DNA of 50,394 nt, taken from NCBI GenBank assembly GCA_012840125.1, contig DULZ01000053.1, positions 1-50,394 of the forward strand. The letters run 5' to 3'. Origin of the DNA: Clostridia bacterium (GTDB lineage Bacteria > Bacillota > DULZ01). This document shows positions 25,495-33,570 of the stretch, piece after piece. The position numbers and the translations under genes are program-made. The first letter of the stretch is position 1. Each line of letters begins with the position of its first letter. The notes under the pieces are model-generated. The model saw only the letters and a program-made list of their open reading frames with translations, was not told the origin of the DNA and ran no database searches.

Positions 25495-25851
25495 TTAATC
25501 TACCCAGAAACTCTCCACTGCACTGGTAAGATAGGTACAAGCATAAGCAAAGGTTTTGGCACCACCGAAAGGAATTGCCACACTGGCTGCTTCGTAAATT
25601 TCTTCTTTAGTGGCTCCTTCTTTAATAGCATTGTAGGTATGGATGCAGATGCAGTATTTGCACGGAGTGCGAACACCTTGAGCCAGCATCATCAATTCCT
25701 TGGTTTTGGCATCAAAAATACCATAGTTGTTCGCTGCGTGTTTTTCCAAGTCAAGGTAAGCTTGAATGGTATTGGGCATTGCTTCCTGAGCTTTGGCTAA
25801 ACCTTCTTCAAATTCTTTTAAGACCTGTTGAGCTAACGTTAATTCTGCCAT
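25495..25851 (-). CDS. AhpD-like carboxymuconolactone-decarboxylase-family protein
   Basis: This 118-residue protein starts with ATG after AAGGAGG. The active-site motif is C64-x2-C67-x3-H71 (CKYCICIH), the peroxidatic/resolving pair and histidine of AhpD-type thiol oxidoreductases. In Mycobacterium, AhpD is reduced by a lipoylated E2 protein, so a lipoyl-dependent thiol role fits the neighbouring lipoyl carrier and lipoate synthesis genes. Aromatic lactone decarboxylation is the other activity in this family, but the cysteine pair argues against it. Confidence 0.85.
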   Translation of the reverse strand: MAELTLAQQVLKEFEEGLAKAQEAMPNTIQAYLDLEKHAANNYGIFDAKTKELMMLAQGVRTPCKYCICIHTYNAIKEGATKEEIYEAASVAIPFGGAKTFAYACTYLTSAVESFWVD

Positions 25852-25873
25852 GAATAAGCCCTCCTTAAGATGG

Positions 25874-26893
25874 TTATTTGCTTGATTTTAAGTAACGCAA
25901 ATCTTCTTCGGTGATACCAGGTATGAACCCAAGCAACTTGAAATCATAGCTGACATCGATGTCCCGGAAATCAACTCCTTCCCTTTGGCATTTCTTGGCT
26001 GCCAGTTTCCACTCTTCTTCCCAATTCACGGAGAAAAACTCTTTCTTGGCCTGTTGGGCTTCATCTGCTGCCAGGGGTTGGTGGTAATTCCTAGTTCCAC
26101 CGCAGCTGTTATCATGCCCGGGCCAGTTCTTGAGGCTGCCACCTGTTTCGTGAAAAGGTATGCCAAGCTCCAACAGCTCCATCAATTTATTGGGATGAAT
26201 GCCAAACTCAAAAACAGACCCAAACTCGTTGAACTGCATCTGCCTCATAGTAGCCAGCTGCCGGTGAATCAAATACCTGCCCATCTGTAACCGGCGATAT
26301 TTGCCGATACTACACGGCTTAATGCCTAATGCTTTATTTTCCCTGACTGAAAAAATGTTTGTTTCAGCTCCTGCATCGTCGATCATTTGCACCACTGATA
26401 AAAACTCTTCTTCTGTTTCTCCTAAACCGGCAAACAAGTTCACAGTCACCTTCCGGCCACCAAAAACAGCTACGGCTTCTTTCAAGGTTTCCCAGTAAGT
26501 CGCCCAAAGGTCACCACCGGAAGTCCGGTGATAATGCTTGAACAACTGCTTGCCGGCTATGTCCAGGGGAATAATCACCTGGGAAACACCCCTAGTTTTT
26601 GTCTCCACCAGGAAATCTCTATCCACTAACAGCGGATCCACCACCAGTACCAATCCTGCTGCGGAAAAACCCTGCAGCTTCTGAAGTCCGGCCAAAATCA
26701 CCTCCTTCGACTGTTTTTTACTTAATAGGGGAAGATAGATAGTATTGTCCTGTGACATCTTCAATTGATCAAAGTCTGTTGCCAACTCGTGTCCGGGCGG
26801 ACAGCCGCTGTCACCCTCTAACAAGTAAAGCAAGCTCGAATCTTGAATCAAGTCCTCCAAATAACCGGCAACACCGCAAGGTTCCCAAAACAA
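25874..26893 (-). CDS. Degenerate LipS1 paralogue without radical-SAM cysteines
   Basis: It starts at a TTG after AAGGAGGAAGG (339 residues). From about residue 130 on it follows LipS1: FGGRKVTVNLFAGLGETEEE against FGKGKAGVHLIVGLGETELD, then IGKYRRLQMGRYLIHR against IGQYRRIQLARYLINH. At the N-terminus, where LipS1 has SGCIARCGYC, this protein has SGCPPGHELA, keeping only the first cysteine. It also has about 60 extra C-terminal residues. It should not bind a radical-SAM cluster in the usual way. Pairing with the LipS2 paralogue suggests a duplicated, repurposed LipS1/LipS2 couple. Confidence 0.75.
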   Translation of the reverse strand: MFWEPCGVAGYLEDLIQDSSLLYLLEGDSGCPPGHELATDFDQLKMSQDNTIYLPLLSKKQSKEVILAGLQKLQGFSAAGLVLVVDPLLVDRDFLVETKTRGVSQVIIPLDIAGKQLFKHYHRTSGGDLWATYWETLKEAVAVFGGRKVTVNLFAGLGETEEEFLSVVQMIDDAGAETNIFSVRENKALGIKPCSIGKYRRLQMGRYLIHRQLATMRQMQFNEFGSVFEFGIHPNKLMELLELGIPFHETGGSLKNWPGHDNSCGGTRNYHQPLAADEAQQAKKEFFSVNWEEEWKLAAKKCQREGVDFRDIDVSYDFKLLGFIPGITEEDLRYLKSSK

Positions 26894-26938
26894 GGGCCTT
26901 CCTCCTTTGCATCAGACTTCCTGCTTCTCAACCGGAGA

Positions 26939-27379
26939 TCAGCCACCGGTCTTCTTGGCCTCCAGTTTACGCAACCTTGTCAGTTCAGGTATAAACCAAT
27001 TCCCAACCGTGTCGGCTCCCATTAAGTTATCTAATTCTGCCGGATTGTCCATCTTAAGCTTCGCCAACCACCCGGCGCCATAAGGATCTTGATTGACTAA
27101 GGTGGGATCAAATTCCAGCTCTTCATTAAACTCAATGACACTGCCGGAAACGGGTGCATAAACCCTGCCCACCCATTTCCCGGATTCTACGGACATAAAG
27201 GGTTTGTCCTGGATCGTTTTCTTGCCCGGCTCCACCGGCTCTACAAACACCAGATCTCCCGCACTCTTGACGGCATATTCGGTCATACCCACGGTGACCA
27301 CATCGCCTTCCACTTTCGCCCAAAAATGCCTTTTGTCGTACAGCAAATCATCAGGAAATAGATAACCTTCAATGATCAT
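26939..27379 (-). CDS. GcvH-like lipoyl carrier protein (LbpA type)
   Basis: This 146-residue biotinyl/lipoyl-domain protein starts with ATG after GAGGAGG. GcvH features are VGMTEYAVKSAGDLVFVE and the modification site VESGKWVGRVYAPVSG with lysine K68. The ESGKWVG form differs from the ESVKA of ordinary GcvH and, as I recall, matches LbpA-type carriers of Hdr-like sulfur oxidation. No glycine-cleavage genes (gcvT, gcvP) are nearby. It is probably the central carrier of the operon, lipoylated by the ligase and LipS proteins encoded downstream. Confidence 0.85.
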   Translation of the reverse strand: MIIEGYLFPDDLLYDKRHFWAKVEGDVVTVGMTEYAVKSAGDLVFVEPVEPGKKTIQDKPFMSVESGKWVGRVYAPVSGSVIEFNEELEFDPTLVNQDPYGAGWLAKLKMDNPAELDNLMGADTVGNWFIPELTRLRKLEAKKTGG

Positions 27380-27402
27380 GTTCTATCCTCCTCACAGCCA
27401 GA

Positions 27403-28557
27403 TTAAGGTTTGGCTGACTTTAATACCAATTCCGTTAAATCTTGCACCCTGATCCTAACTTTGTGTTTCCTGGCTGCATTCTGCAAGGTTCGTTTACACT
27501 GCTGGCAACTGGAGAGGAGTGTTTTCGCACCGGTTGCTTGTCCTTCCAGCACCCTACGTAGTCCAATCCTTTCCACCAAATCACCGTCGACAGCCTGCAA
27601 ATTGCCGCCACCGCCACAGCAGTTTGCATACTCCCTGTTCTTTGGCATTTCTACAAACTCAATACCGGGAATACTGTTGATCACTTGCCGGGGCGCGTCG
27701 TAAACACCGCTATTCCTTCCAAGATCGCAAGGATCGTGATAAGTAACTGTGTCCCGGACCTCATGGAGTTCCAGCTTTCCTTGATTGATCAGCTCCAGCA
27801 AAAACTGGCTGGCGTGCATAACGTCAAAGGGCAGCTCGTATCCCAACACTTGAGGGTAGGTGTCCTTCAGGGTGTGGTAACAAGAGGGACAAGTGGTCAC
27901 CACCCTTTTGGCCCCCAGCTTTTGAATTTTACGGACATTCCTCTGCACCATTTCCTTGCCTTGTGAAAACGCGCCGGCACCGATGAGCGGAAAACCGCAG
28001 CATTCTTCCTCTTGCCCCAACAATCCGAAGGAAACTTCCGCCAGGTCCAACAGTTGAACAAAGGACTGGGGAACGGCATAAACCGCCGGGTAGAGGGAAC
28101 TGGAACAACCGGTGAAATACAGCACCTCTGCCGGTTGCCCGACATGGGCTTTGAATTTATCGTCGAGAGAATCCAGCCACATTTCCCGGTTCCCCTGTTC
28201 ATCGCCGGTGATATTAGCATGGTCAGCAATAGTGGCAGTCAATTGTTTCATGTTATCGGGTGCCAGGCCACAGCCGGCAATATGCTGCCGTAATTCTTGC
28301 CACGCCCGTACCGTGTCAATGGAAGTAGAACAAACCTCCCGGCATTTACCGCATAAAGTACATTGAAAAACTCGTTCAACTTGCTTCTCGGAAATAGAAC
28401 CGTTTATGATTTCCCTGGCCATCACCATTTTGGCTCTGGGACTGGCAGATTCCCAACCTAATTCCTGGTAAACCGGACATTCTACTTTACAGTAACCGCA
28501 TCTGGCACAAATCAAAGCTTCCCGGGCCAGACTGTCAAAAAAACTCTCATGTTGCAC
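27403..28557 (-). CDS. HdrD/GlpC/GlcF-like iron-sulfur CCG protein
   Basis: This 384-residue protein starts at a GTG after GGGAG. N-terminal ferredoxin motifs (CARCGYCKVECP and CTLCGKCREVCS) are followed by two CCG domains: ECCGFPLIGAG with CPSCYHTL, then NCCGGGGN with CQQCKRTL. This is the HdrD/GlcF plan, combining electron wires and disulfide- or quinone-linked clusters. It pairs with the flavoprotein gene 3 bp upstream, as GlcF pairs with GlcD. In this operon it could exchange electrons with the lipoyl carrier (inference). Confidence 0.88.
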   Translation of the reverse strand: MQHESFFDSLAREALICARCGYCKVECPVYQELGWESASPRAKMVMAREIINGSISEKQVERVFQCTLCGKCREVCSTSIDTVRAWQELRQHIAGCGLAPDNMKQLTATIADHANITGDEQGNREMWLDSLDDKFKAHVGQPAEVLYFTGCSSSLYPAVYAVPQSFVQLLDLAEVSFGLLGQEEECCGFPLIGAGAFSQGKEMVQRNVRKIQKLGAKRVVTTCPSCYHTLKDTYPQVLGYELPFDVMHASQFLLELINQGKLELHEVRDTVTYHDPCDLGRNSGVYDAPRQVINSIPGIEFVEMPKNREYANCCGGGGNLQAVDGDLVERIGLRRVLEGQATGAKTLLSSCQQCKRTLQNAARKHKVRIRVQDLTELVLKSAKP

Positions 28558-28560
28558 CGG

Positions 28561-29994
28561 TCATCTCCCCCTTCCAATACCCAGGCTCCTGCTTAATCCA
28601 TTGGCCATCCCGGCACCTAGGGAGAAGACGGCCGGATGAAGCAAGGCGGGTGGCCGGTAGAACTTACCGGGATTCATAATGTTATAGGGATCAAGCTGGG
28701 TTTTTCTGTTCAGCCACCGGCTTCTTATATCTGCGCCGTAGACCCGGTGAACGTAGACCGCATTCCATAACCCTGTTCCATAGGGTCGACCACCTAAGGC
28801 TAAGGCAGCATCGTAAACCATTTTGGTCTTAGCCAGTAAAAACAGGTATTCCGGCATTTTGGTTTCATCAGCATAGTATAAGACCAGGCAGTTTATTTTG
28901 CCGTCATTCATAAAATGAGCGTAAACCGCTGTTCTTTGCCCCAATTTCTTAACCGTTTGGCTAAAGGCATCCAACTTGGCAAGGGGGAGAATGACTTCCG
29001 AAGCCAAGAGAGTTGGCCCGCCTCGTTTAATTTTTAAAGCGTAAAAACGCTGTTCCCATTCTTCATCCGCTACTTCTCGATCCAGGATCATGGCTCCGGT
29101 TTCCCGGGCGACCCGGGTTATTTCTCGTTCCCCTAATTGGACCTCATCTTCCGTGCCTTGATAGGTAACGGTCAACATTTCATAGTCAGTGCAGTGGGTA
29201 CCAAAACCTAATTCAGACTGGAGCTCAAAGAAGACACGATTGGCAAAATGCATATTATAAGGTTTGGCACTTGTCTCTTCCAGCTTCATAGCTGCTTTTG
29301 CCAAGTCATCCAGGGATTTAAATCCTAAGGCGAAATGCCTAATAACCTCAGGTTTCTGCCGGATCCGGAACTTAATCCTGGTAACCACGCCCAGTGTCCC
29401 TTCTTTACCCATGAACCACTCGAGCGGGTACTCACCTTCTCTGGTGGAATGGATCACCTTTCCCCCCGGCAACACTATTTCCGCTTCTTCCACCAAGTCA
29501 TGAAAACATCCATACTGTACACTGCCAATCCCATAACCTTCCATGGAAAACCATCCGCCGACGGTAGAGCTAAGCCCACTGGAAGGGCAAGAGCACACGG
29601 CCATACCTTCCCTGTTGAGTTCTTCCTCCACTTCAATCCAAGGGGTACCGCACCAGACTTCAACCACTTTGGTATCAGACTCCAGGCTCAAAATGCCTCG
29701 CAGGCTGTTCAAATCCAGTACTATCCCTTGATTCACCGGTACGGTATTGAGATAAGCAGTCGTGGCGGCAGCCCGAGGAGTTACCGGGGTTTTTTGGTCC
29801 TGTGCAAAACTTAATACTTCTTGGATATCTTCCACGGCCGTTGGTTTCACGATGGCATCGGGCATCGTATGAAACAGGATTTGGGTCATCACCTTGGGCA
29901 CGGGTGCCAGGTCCCGGGTATAAAATTTCCTTTCAAATTCATCCATGGTCATTTTGGCACCCAGCTTATCTGCCAGTATTTGATAATCAGCCAC
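28561..29994 (-). CDS. FAD-linked oxidase, GlcD-like, with altered phosphate loop
   Basis: This 477-residue protein starts at a GTG after GGGGGGGATGAG. It has the vanillyl-alcohol-oxidase-type fold: KPTAVEDIQEVLSFAQ, later FMGKEGTLGVVT, and the GlcD-type ending DPYNIMNPGKFY. The FAD pyrophosphate loop, normally RGGGTSLSGG, reads RAAATTAYLNT here, so flavin binding may be unusual. A sister protein at 42798-44192 keeps the normal loop. Usual substrates are 2-hydroxy acids. Confidence 0.82.
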   Translation of the reverse strand: MADYQILADKLGAKMTMDEFERKFYTRDLAPVPKVMTQILFHTMPDAIVKPTAVEDIQEVLSFAQDQKTPVTPRAAATTAYLNTVPVNQGIVLDLNSLRGILSLESDTKVVEVWCGTPWIEVEEELNREGMAVCSCPSSGLSSTVGGWFSMEGYGIGSVQYGCFHDLVEEAEIVLPGGKVIHSTREGEYPLEWFMGKEGTLGVVTRIKFRIRQKPEVIRHFALGFKSLDDLAKAAMKLEETSAKPYNMHFANRVFFELQSELGFGTHCTDYEMLTVTYQGTEDEVQLGEREITRVARETGAMILDREVADEEWEQRFYALKIKRGGPTLLASEVILPLAKLDAFSQTVKKLGQRTAVYAHFMNDGKINCLVLYYADETKMPEYLFLLAKTKMVYDAALALGGRPYGTGLWNAVYVHRVYGADIRSRWLNRKTQLDPYNIMNPGKFYRPPALLHPAVFSLGAGMANGLSRSLGIGRGR

Positions 29995-30007
29995 CTCATC
30001 CCCCCCT

Positions 30008-31300
30008 TTACGCTTTCTCCACCGCTTTGAACAGCAGAGACAGATATGGTTTCAGCAATACCGGTTTATCTACTAAGGAAATCAAAGCCTGGCTATCACA
30101 GGTAGCTTTCAAGTCTCTCAGGGAAAAGCCGCTCTTTAGCAGGTGCAACATGGGGCCAAATCCGTTGAACTTTCCGACGACCTGTATTCCTACTAACCTA
30201 TCTTCGTCAACAATTAGTCGTTTATAGGTAGCACTTTCTGTGCTTTCCACCACCCTAGCACTTTCCGGTGCCGTTTGCTCGGTTAACCCTACGGCCACTC
30301 CTTTGGTGCCGTAAATATCAATTAACAAAACACCGTAAGAACCTTCATATTCCTCCTGACCTCCGGCACAATTGAGACCGGCCAGTTTACCCTGCCGGCA
30401 GGCAGGCTGCCAAAGCATACTCAAGACCTTCCGGTGAGAAAACAGGTCCTCCGTTTCCACACAGTCGCCACAAGCGTAAATCAATTCATGGCTGGTTTGC
30501 AGGTAACGATCTACTTTAAGGCCGCCGGTAGTCCCCAGTTCCAATCCCGCTTCCTGTGCCAGCTTCACATTGGGTCTGACACCTACGGCCCAAAGGACCA
30601 AATCGCACCCGATGACCCTGTTGCTGGTTCTAACTCCGGCAACCCTTTCCGTGCCCAGGACTTCCTCAACCCTTTCACTAACGAGCACCTGAATACCCCG
30701 GTCCTCCAGCATCTTGGTCAAATATTGCGCCGGTTTCTTATCGAAGGACTTAGGCAGGATCCAGTCCATCATTTCAATGATGGTAACTTCCCGGTATCCT
30801 CTTTCCTTTAAGGCAATGGCCGTCTCGATCCCGATGGCTCCCGAACCGACGACAACTGCCGCTTGGGCCGGATAAGCCATGATCCGCTGGGCATCCAAAA
30901 GGGTCTTCAGAGTGAAATTGCCCGGCAAATGAACACCCGGCACAGGCGGGATAATCGCTTGGCTGCCGGTAGCAATAATTAACTTGTCAAAGCTGATCTT
31001 TCTCTTGCCCAAAAAAACCTTTTGCTGTTCCGGCTCAATGCGGGTCACGGGTTTGCCTAGCATGAGCTGAATATTCGCCTGCTCATAAGTTTGCTGCTTT
31101 TTAACCAGCACATCTTCTGCCGAAAGATAACCTGCCAGGTAATCAGGAAGAGCACAAGCTGAATATTCCAGAAAGGGTTCCTCAGAAATGAGGACGATCT
31201 TGGCTTCCGGCAACCTCTCCCGGACAGCAAAAGCTGCATTATTGCCTGCCACTCCGTTACCGATGACCACTACCTTCCGGGGGATATCTCTTACAGCCAT
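30008..31300 (-). CDS. FAD/NAD(P)-dependent oxidoreductase, CoA-disulfide-reductase/Nox type
   Basis: This 430-residue protein has FAD motif GNGVAG at 14-19, NAD motif GSGAIG at 152-157 and a C-terminal FAD motif (LIYACGDCVE). The single redox cysteine C49 in EYSACALPDYLAG matches the active cysteine of CoA-disulfide reductases and NADH oxidases. It lacks the CxxxxC pair of dihydrolipoamide dehydrogenase. ATG overlaps the preceding gene by 10 bp. It probably links the complex to NAD(P)H or to a thiol/persulfide. Confidence 0.85.
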   Translation of the reverse strand: MAVRDIPRKVVVIGNGVAGNNAAFAVRERLPEAKIVLISEEPFLEYSACALPDYLAGYLSAEDVLVKKQQTYEQANIQLMLGKPVTRIEPEQQKVFLGKRKISFDKLIIATGSQAIIPPVPGVHLPGNFTLKTLLDAQRIMAYPAQAAVVVGSGAIGIETAIALKERGYREVTIIEMMDWILPKSFDKKPAQYLTKMLEDRGIQVLVSERVEEVLGTERVAGVRTSNRVIGCDLVLWAVGVRPNVKLAQEAGLELGTTGGLKVDRYLQTSHELIYACGDCVETEDLFSHRKVLSMLWQPACRQGKLAGLNCAGGQEEYEGSYGVLLIDIYGTKGVAVGLTEQTAPESARVVESTESATYKRLIVDEDRLVGIQVVGKFNGFGPMLHLLKSGFSLRDLKATCDSQALISLVDKPVLLKPYLSLLFKAVEKA

Positions 31301-32517
31301 TTCTCTTCCCCCTTTTCACCGGCGGTCATTTTTGCGGTGGTGATTTGGATACCTAGTTCCTCCAGTTCAAAGCTATCCCATGGTGCTCCGGTGGCATAAG
31401 ACAACAGCTTCGCGGCAAGCTCAGCAGCCTCTTTCCGGCTAAAATGACCGGACCAGTCCAGCCCTGCTGCTTCGAGAGCTATCCAAAAAGGATCCATGAA
31501 CCCCTCCACCCTGCCGGTATATAGCGGCTGTCTCCGCATAGCCATCACCCGCCAAAAATCACCTGCAGAAAGCTCATATTCCGGCTTAATCAAGCAGGTA
31601 TTTTGAGCGATCGCTTCCATCACCCATCGCCAGGGAATACCATAAGAATTCCCGAAATGGCGCAGGCGAAGTAACTGCTTCCCCGTTAATTGCCGGGGTC
31701 TTTCCGGGGCACATTCCTCTGAAAACGGTTCTAAAACAAATTTGTGTTCTTCACCGGGAACGGGGACACACCGTGCAGTATGCCAGGGAGACAAAAAACG
31801 CCCTGTCCCACTCAGGTGAGATAAATCATCTTGACATCTTTGACAAATCTTTAAACAAAGATCCAAAAAGTGTTCCGGATGAGCCAACGCTACCTTGCCC
31901 CGGCCGTTCGCAACAATGCCCTTTAACAAGACCTTGGCAAAAAGATTGCCTAACCCCAATTCCCCGGCATCAAAATAATAATTAACAATTAGTCCTTGCC
32001 CCGGCCAGGAGACTGACCCTGGGCCAATCACGGCAACTTCGGGGTCCGGCTCATCAACCTCATGGATGATGGCATCCGTACTTTCACAAGTGGTCAATTC
32101 CCATATAGATGAGGCATCGTGCAACTTGATTTCATCATCGCTGATCATGATGTAAACTGGGTTTTTGGCCCGGCCAAGGATGATTAATTGTTCCAAACCG
32201 GCGTACCTGAGCTTCGCTCCCAAGCCACCTACGACAGGTTCAGTAACAAAACAACCGGTGAGGGGACTTAAGTAAGTAACCGACCAAGTACCGGAACCAG
32301 GCACCCCGGAGCCTGTCAAAGGCCCGGTATTAATGAAAACCACATTCTGACACTCCGCACCATGGAGCTTGCTCAAAAGTGACCGGTGGAATTCACTTGC
32401 GGACCACATCCCCGCTCCTGCCAGAAGCCTCCCTTGCTTGGAAACTTCCACTTTATTAACTTTTGTAGCACCATTATTCAAATCAACGATGCCTACCGTC
32501 ATCGCGGTTTCAATCAC
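31291..32517 (-). CDS. Shortened aldehyde:ferredoxin oxidoreductase homologue
   Basis: The start is a GTG at 32517 after GGGAGGAGG, overlapping the ferredoxin gene by 8 bp (408 residues; typical AOR about 600). Residues 1-210 follow AOR domain 1: GPLTGSGVPGSGTWSV, SPLTG, LGAKLRYAGLEQLIILGRA. The family motif AGRGGVGAVMGSKNLK reads AGELGLGNLFAKVLLK, losing the arginine-glycine pair that holds the pterin. The expected 4Fe-4S cysteines are replaced by C221, C225 and C228 in non-standard spacing, and about 200 residues of domains 2-3 are missing. It may bind no tungstopterin; a structural role is possible. Confidence 0.75.
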   Translation of the reverse strand: MIETAMTVGIVDLNNGATKVNKVEVSKQGRLLAGAGMWSASEFHRSLLSKLHGAECQNVVFINTGPLTGSGVPGSGTWSVTYLSPLTGCFVTEPVVGGLGAKLRYAGLEQLIILGRAKNPVYIMISDDEIKLHDASSIWELTTCESTDAIIHEVDEPDPEVAVIGPGSVSWPGQGLIVNYYFDAGELGLGNLFAKVLLKGIVANGRGKVALAHPEHFLDLCLKICQRCQDDLSHLSGTGRFLSPWHTARCVPVPGEEHKFVLEPFSEECAPERPRQLTGKQLLRLRHFGNSYGIPWRWVMEAIAQNTCLIKPEYELSAGDFWRVMAMRRQPLYTGRVEGFMDPFWIALEAAGLDWSGHFSRKEAAELAAKLLSYATGAPWDSFELEELGIQITTAKMTAGEKGEEKWL

Positions 32518-33001
32518 ACCGGGGGACCTCCTCCCTGCCGGCAAGCCAGCTCTGTGCTGCCCGGGCTTGTCTCTTGTCACGGCTAATTTGAGAAAGCTCT
32601 TCCCAACTGATGGCTTGCCTGGGGCAAGCTTTGAGGCATACCGGATCGCCGTCACAATAGTTGCAGGTCAAAAACACTTCCCGCTCCGGATCCAACACCG
32701 GTATATCAAAAGGACAGGCAACCATGCACGCACCGCAGCCAAGGCACTTGCTAAGGTTTCTGATCACGAGACCCGTCATTGGTTCCCTACTGATGCACTC
32801 CATCAAGCATGCGGCCTGGCAGGCAGGTTCAGCACACTGCCGGCAGGTTAGAGTAAAACCCATAAGAAACCGGCGGTGTTGCTGGACTCTGATCAGCCCT
32901 TGACTGGGTTGACAAGCGCTCTTCTGTTTAATGGAACACAGTGCCTGGCAGAGCCCGCACCCATTGCACCGCTCCTGATTGATGAACAATACCTTCGCCA
33001 T
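32510..33001 (-). CDS. 4Fe-4S polyferredoxin (AOR/formate-dehydrogenase-associated type)
   Basis: The ATG at 33001 after GAGGGTGG gives 163 residues. Cysteine groups are CNGCGLCQALCS, CRQCAEPACQAACL, CLGCGACMVACP and CNYCDGDPVCLKACP, four clusters. Its position directly before the AOR homologue mirrors the small ferredoxin partners of tungsten enzymes. The C-terminal tail is basic and lacks further motifs. Confidence 0.88.
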   Translation of the reverse strand: MAKVLFINQERCNGCGLCQALCSIKQKSACQPSQGLIRVQQHRRFLMGFTLTCRQCAEPACQAACLMECISREPMTGLVIRNLSKCLGCGACMVACPFDIPVLDPEREVFLTCNYCDGDPVCLKACPRQAISWEELSQISRDKRQARAAQSWLAGREEVPRCD

Positions 33002-33030
33002 TGATACCACCCTCTGCCTTAGAGGTACCG

Positions 33031-33561
33031 CTAATCCATCCACTGCATAACCATGGGCATTTTTCTCCTGCTGTTAGAGGCATATCTTTGACGCACGTAA
33101 GCGGAAATCTCTTCCACGGTACCTACCAGGATGGCTTCCGCCATACAGGCCTGCTGGCATGCTGTTCTCTTGCCGTCGGAAAGCCGGTGCAAGCATAGTT
33201 GACATTTCTGCATCTTGCCGTCTGCTCCGAACTGGGGAACACCAAAAGGACAAGCTATTAAACAGGACCGGCAACCGATACATTTTTTTCGATCCACGGT
33301 GACAATACCATCCTCTACCCTTTTCGTAATCGCACCGGTAGGGCAGGCTTTCTCACATGCCGGTTCGCCGCAGTGCATACAGGGTATGGGCAAGAACATC
33401 AGTGTATCCCTGTCCTTACCGCTGATTTCCGTTTCGGTGACCATGATGTATCGCGGCCCGGCCGGCAGGTCATTTTCGAGCTTGCATGCTATTTCACAAG
33501 CCCGGCAGTTCACACACCGGTTTGCATCTACATAAATGGCATATTGTTTCCTCGTCATCAC
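33031..33561 (-). CDS. Four-cluster 4Fe-4S electron-transfer subunit
   Basis: This 176-residue protein has groups CVNCRACEIACK, CMHCGEPACEKACP, CIGCRSCLIACPFGV and CQLCLHRLSDGKRTACQQACM. The plan is the same as DmsB/NrfC subunits. It lies 9 bp after the catalytic molybdopterin gene. No NrfD-like anchor follows, so the pair probably works in the cytoplasm and hands electrons to the other soluble proteins of the operon. Confidence 0.92.
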   Translation of the reverse strand: MMTRKQYAIYVDANRCVNCRACEIACKLENDLPAGPRYIMVTETEISGKDRDTLMFLPIPCMHCGEPACEKACPTGAITKRVEDGIVTVDRKKCIGCRSCLIACPFGVPQFGADGKMQKCQLCLHRLSDGKRTACQQACMAEAILVGTVEEISAYVRQRYASNSRRKMPMVMQWMD

Positions 33562-33570
33562 CGGCCCCCC

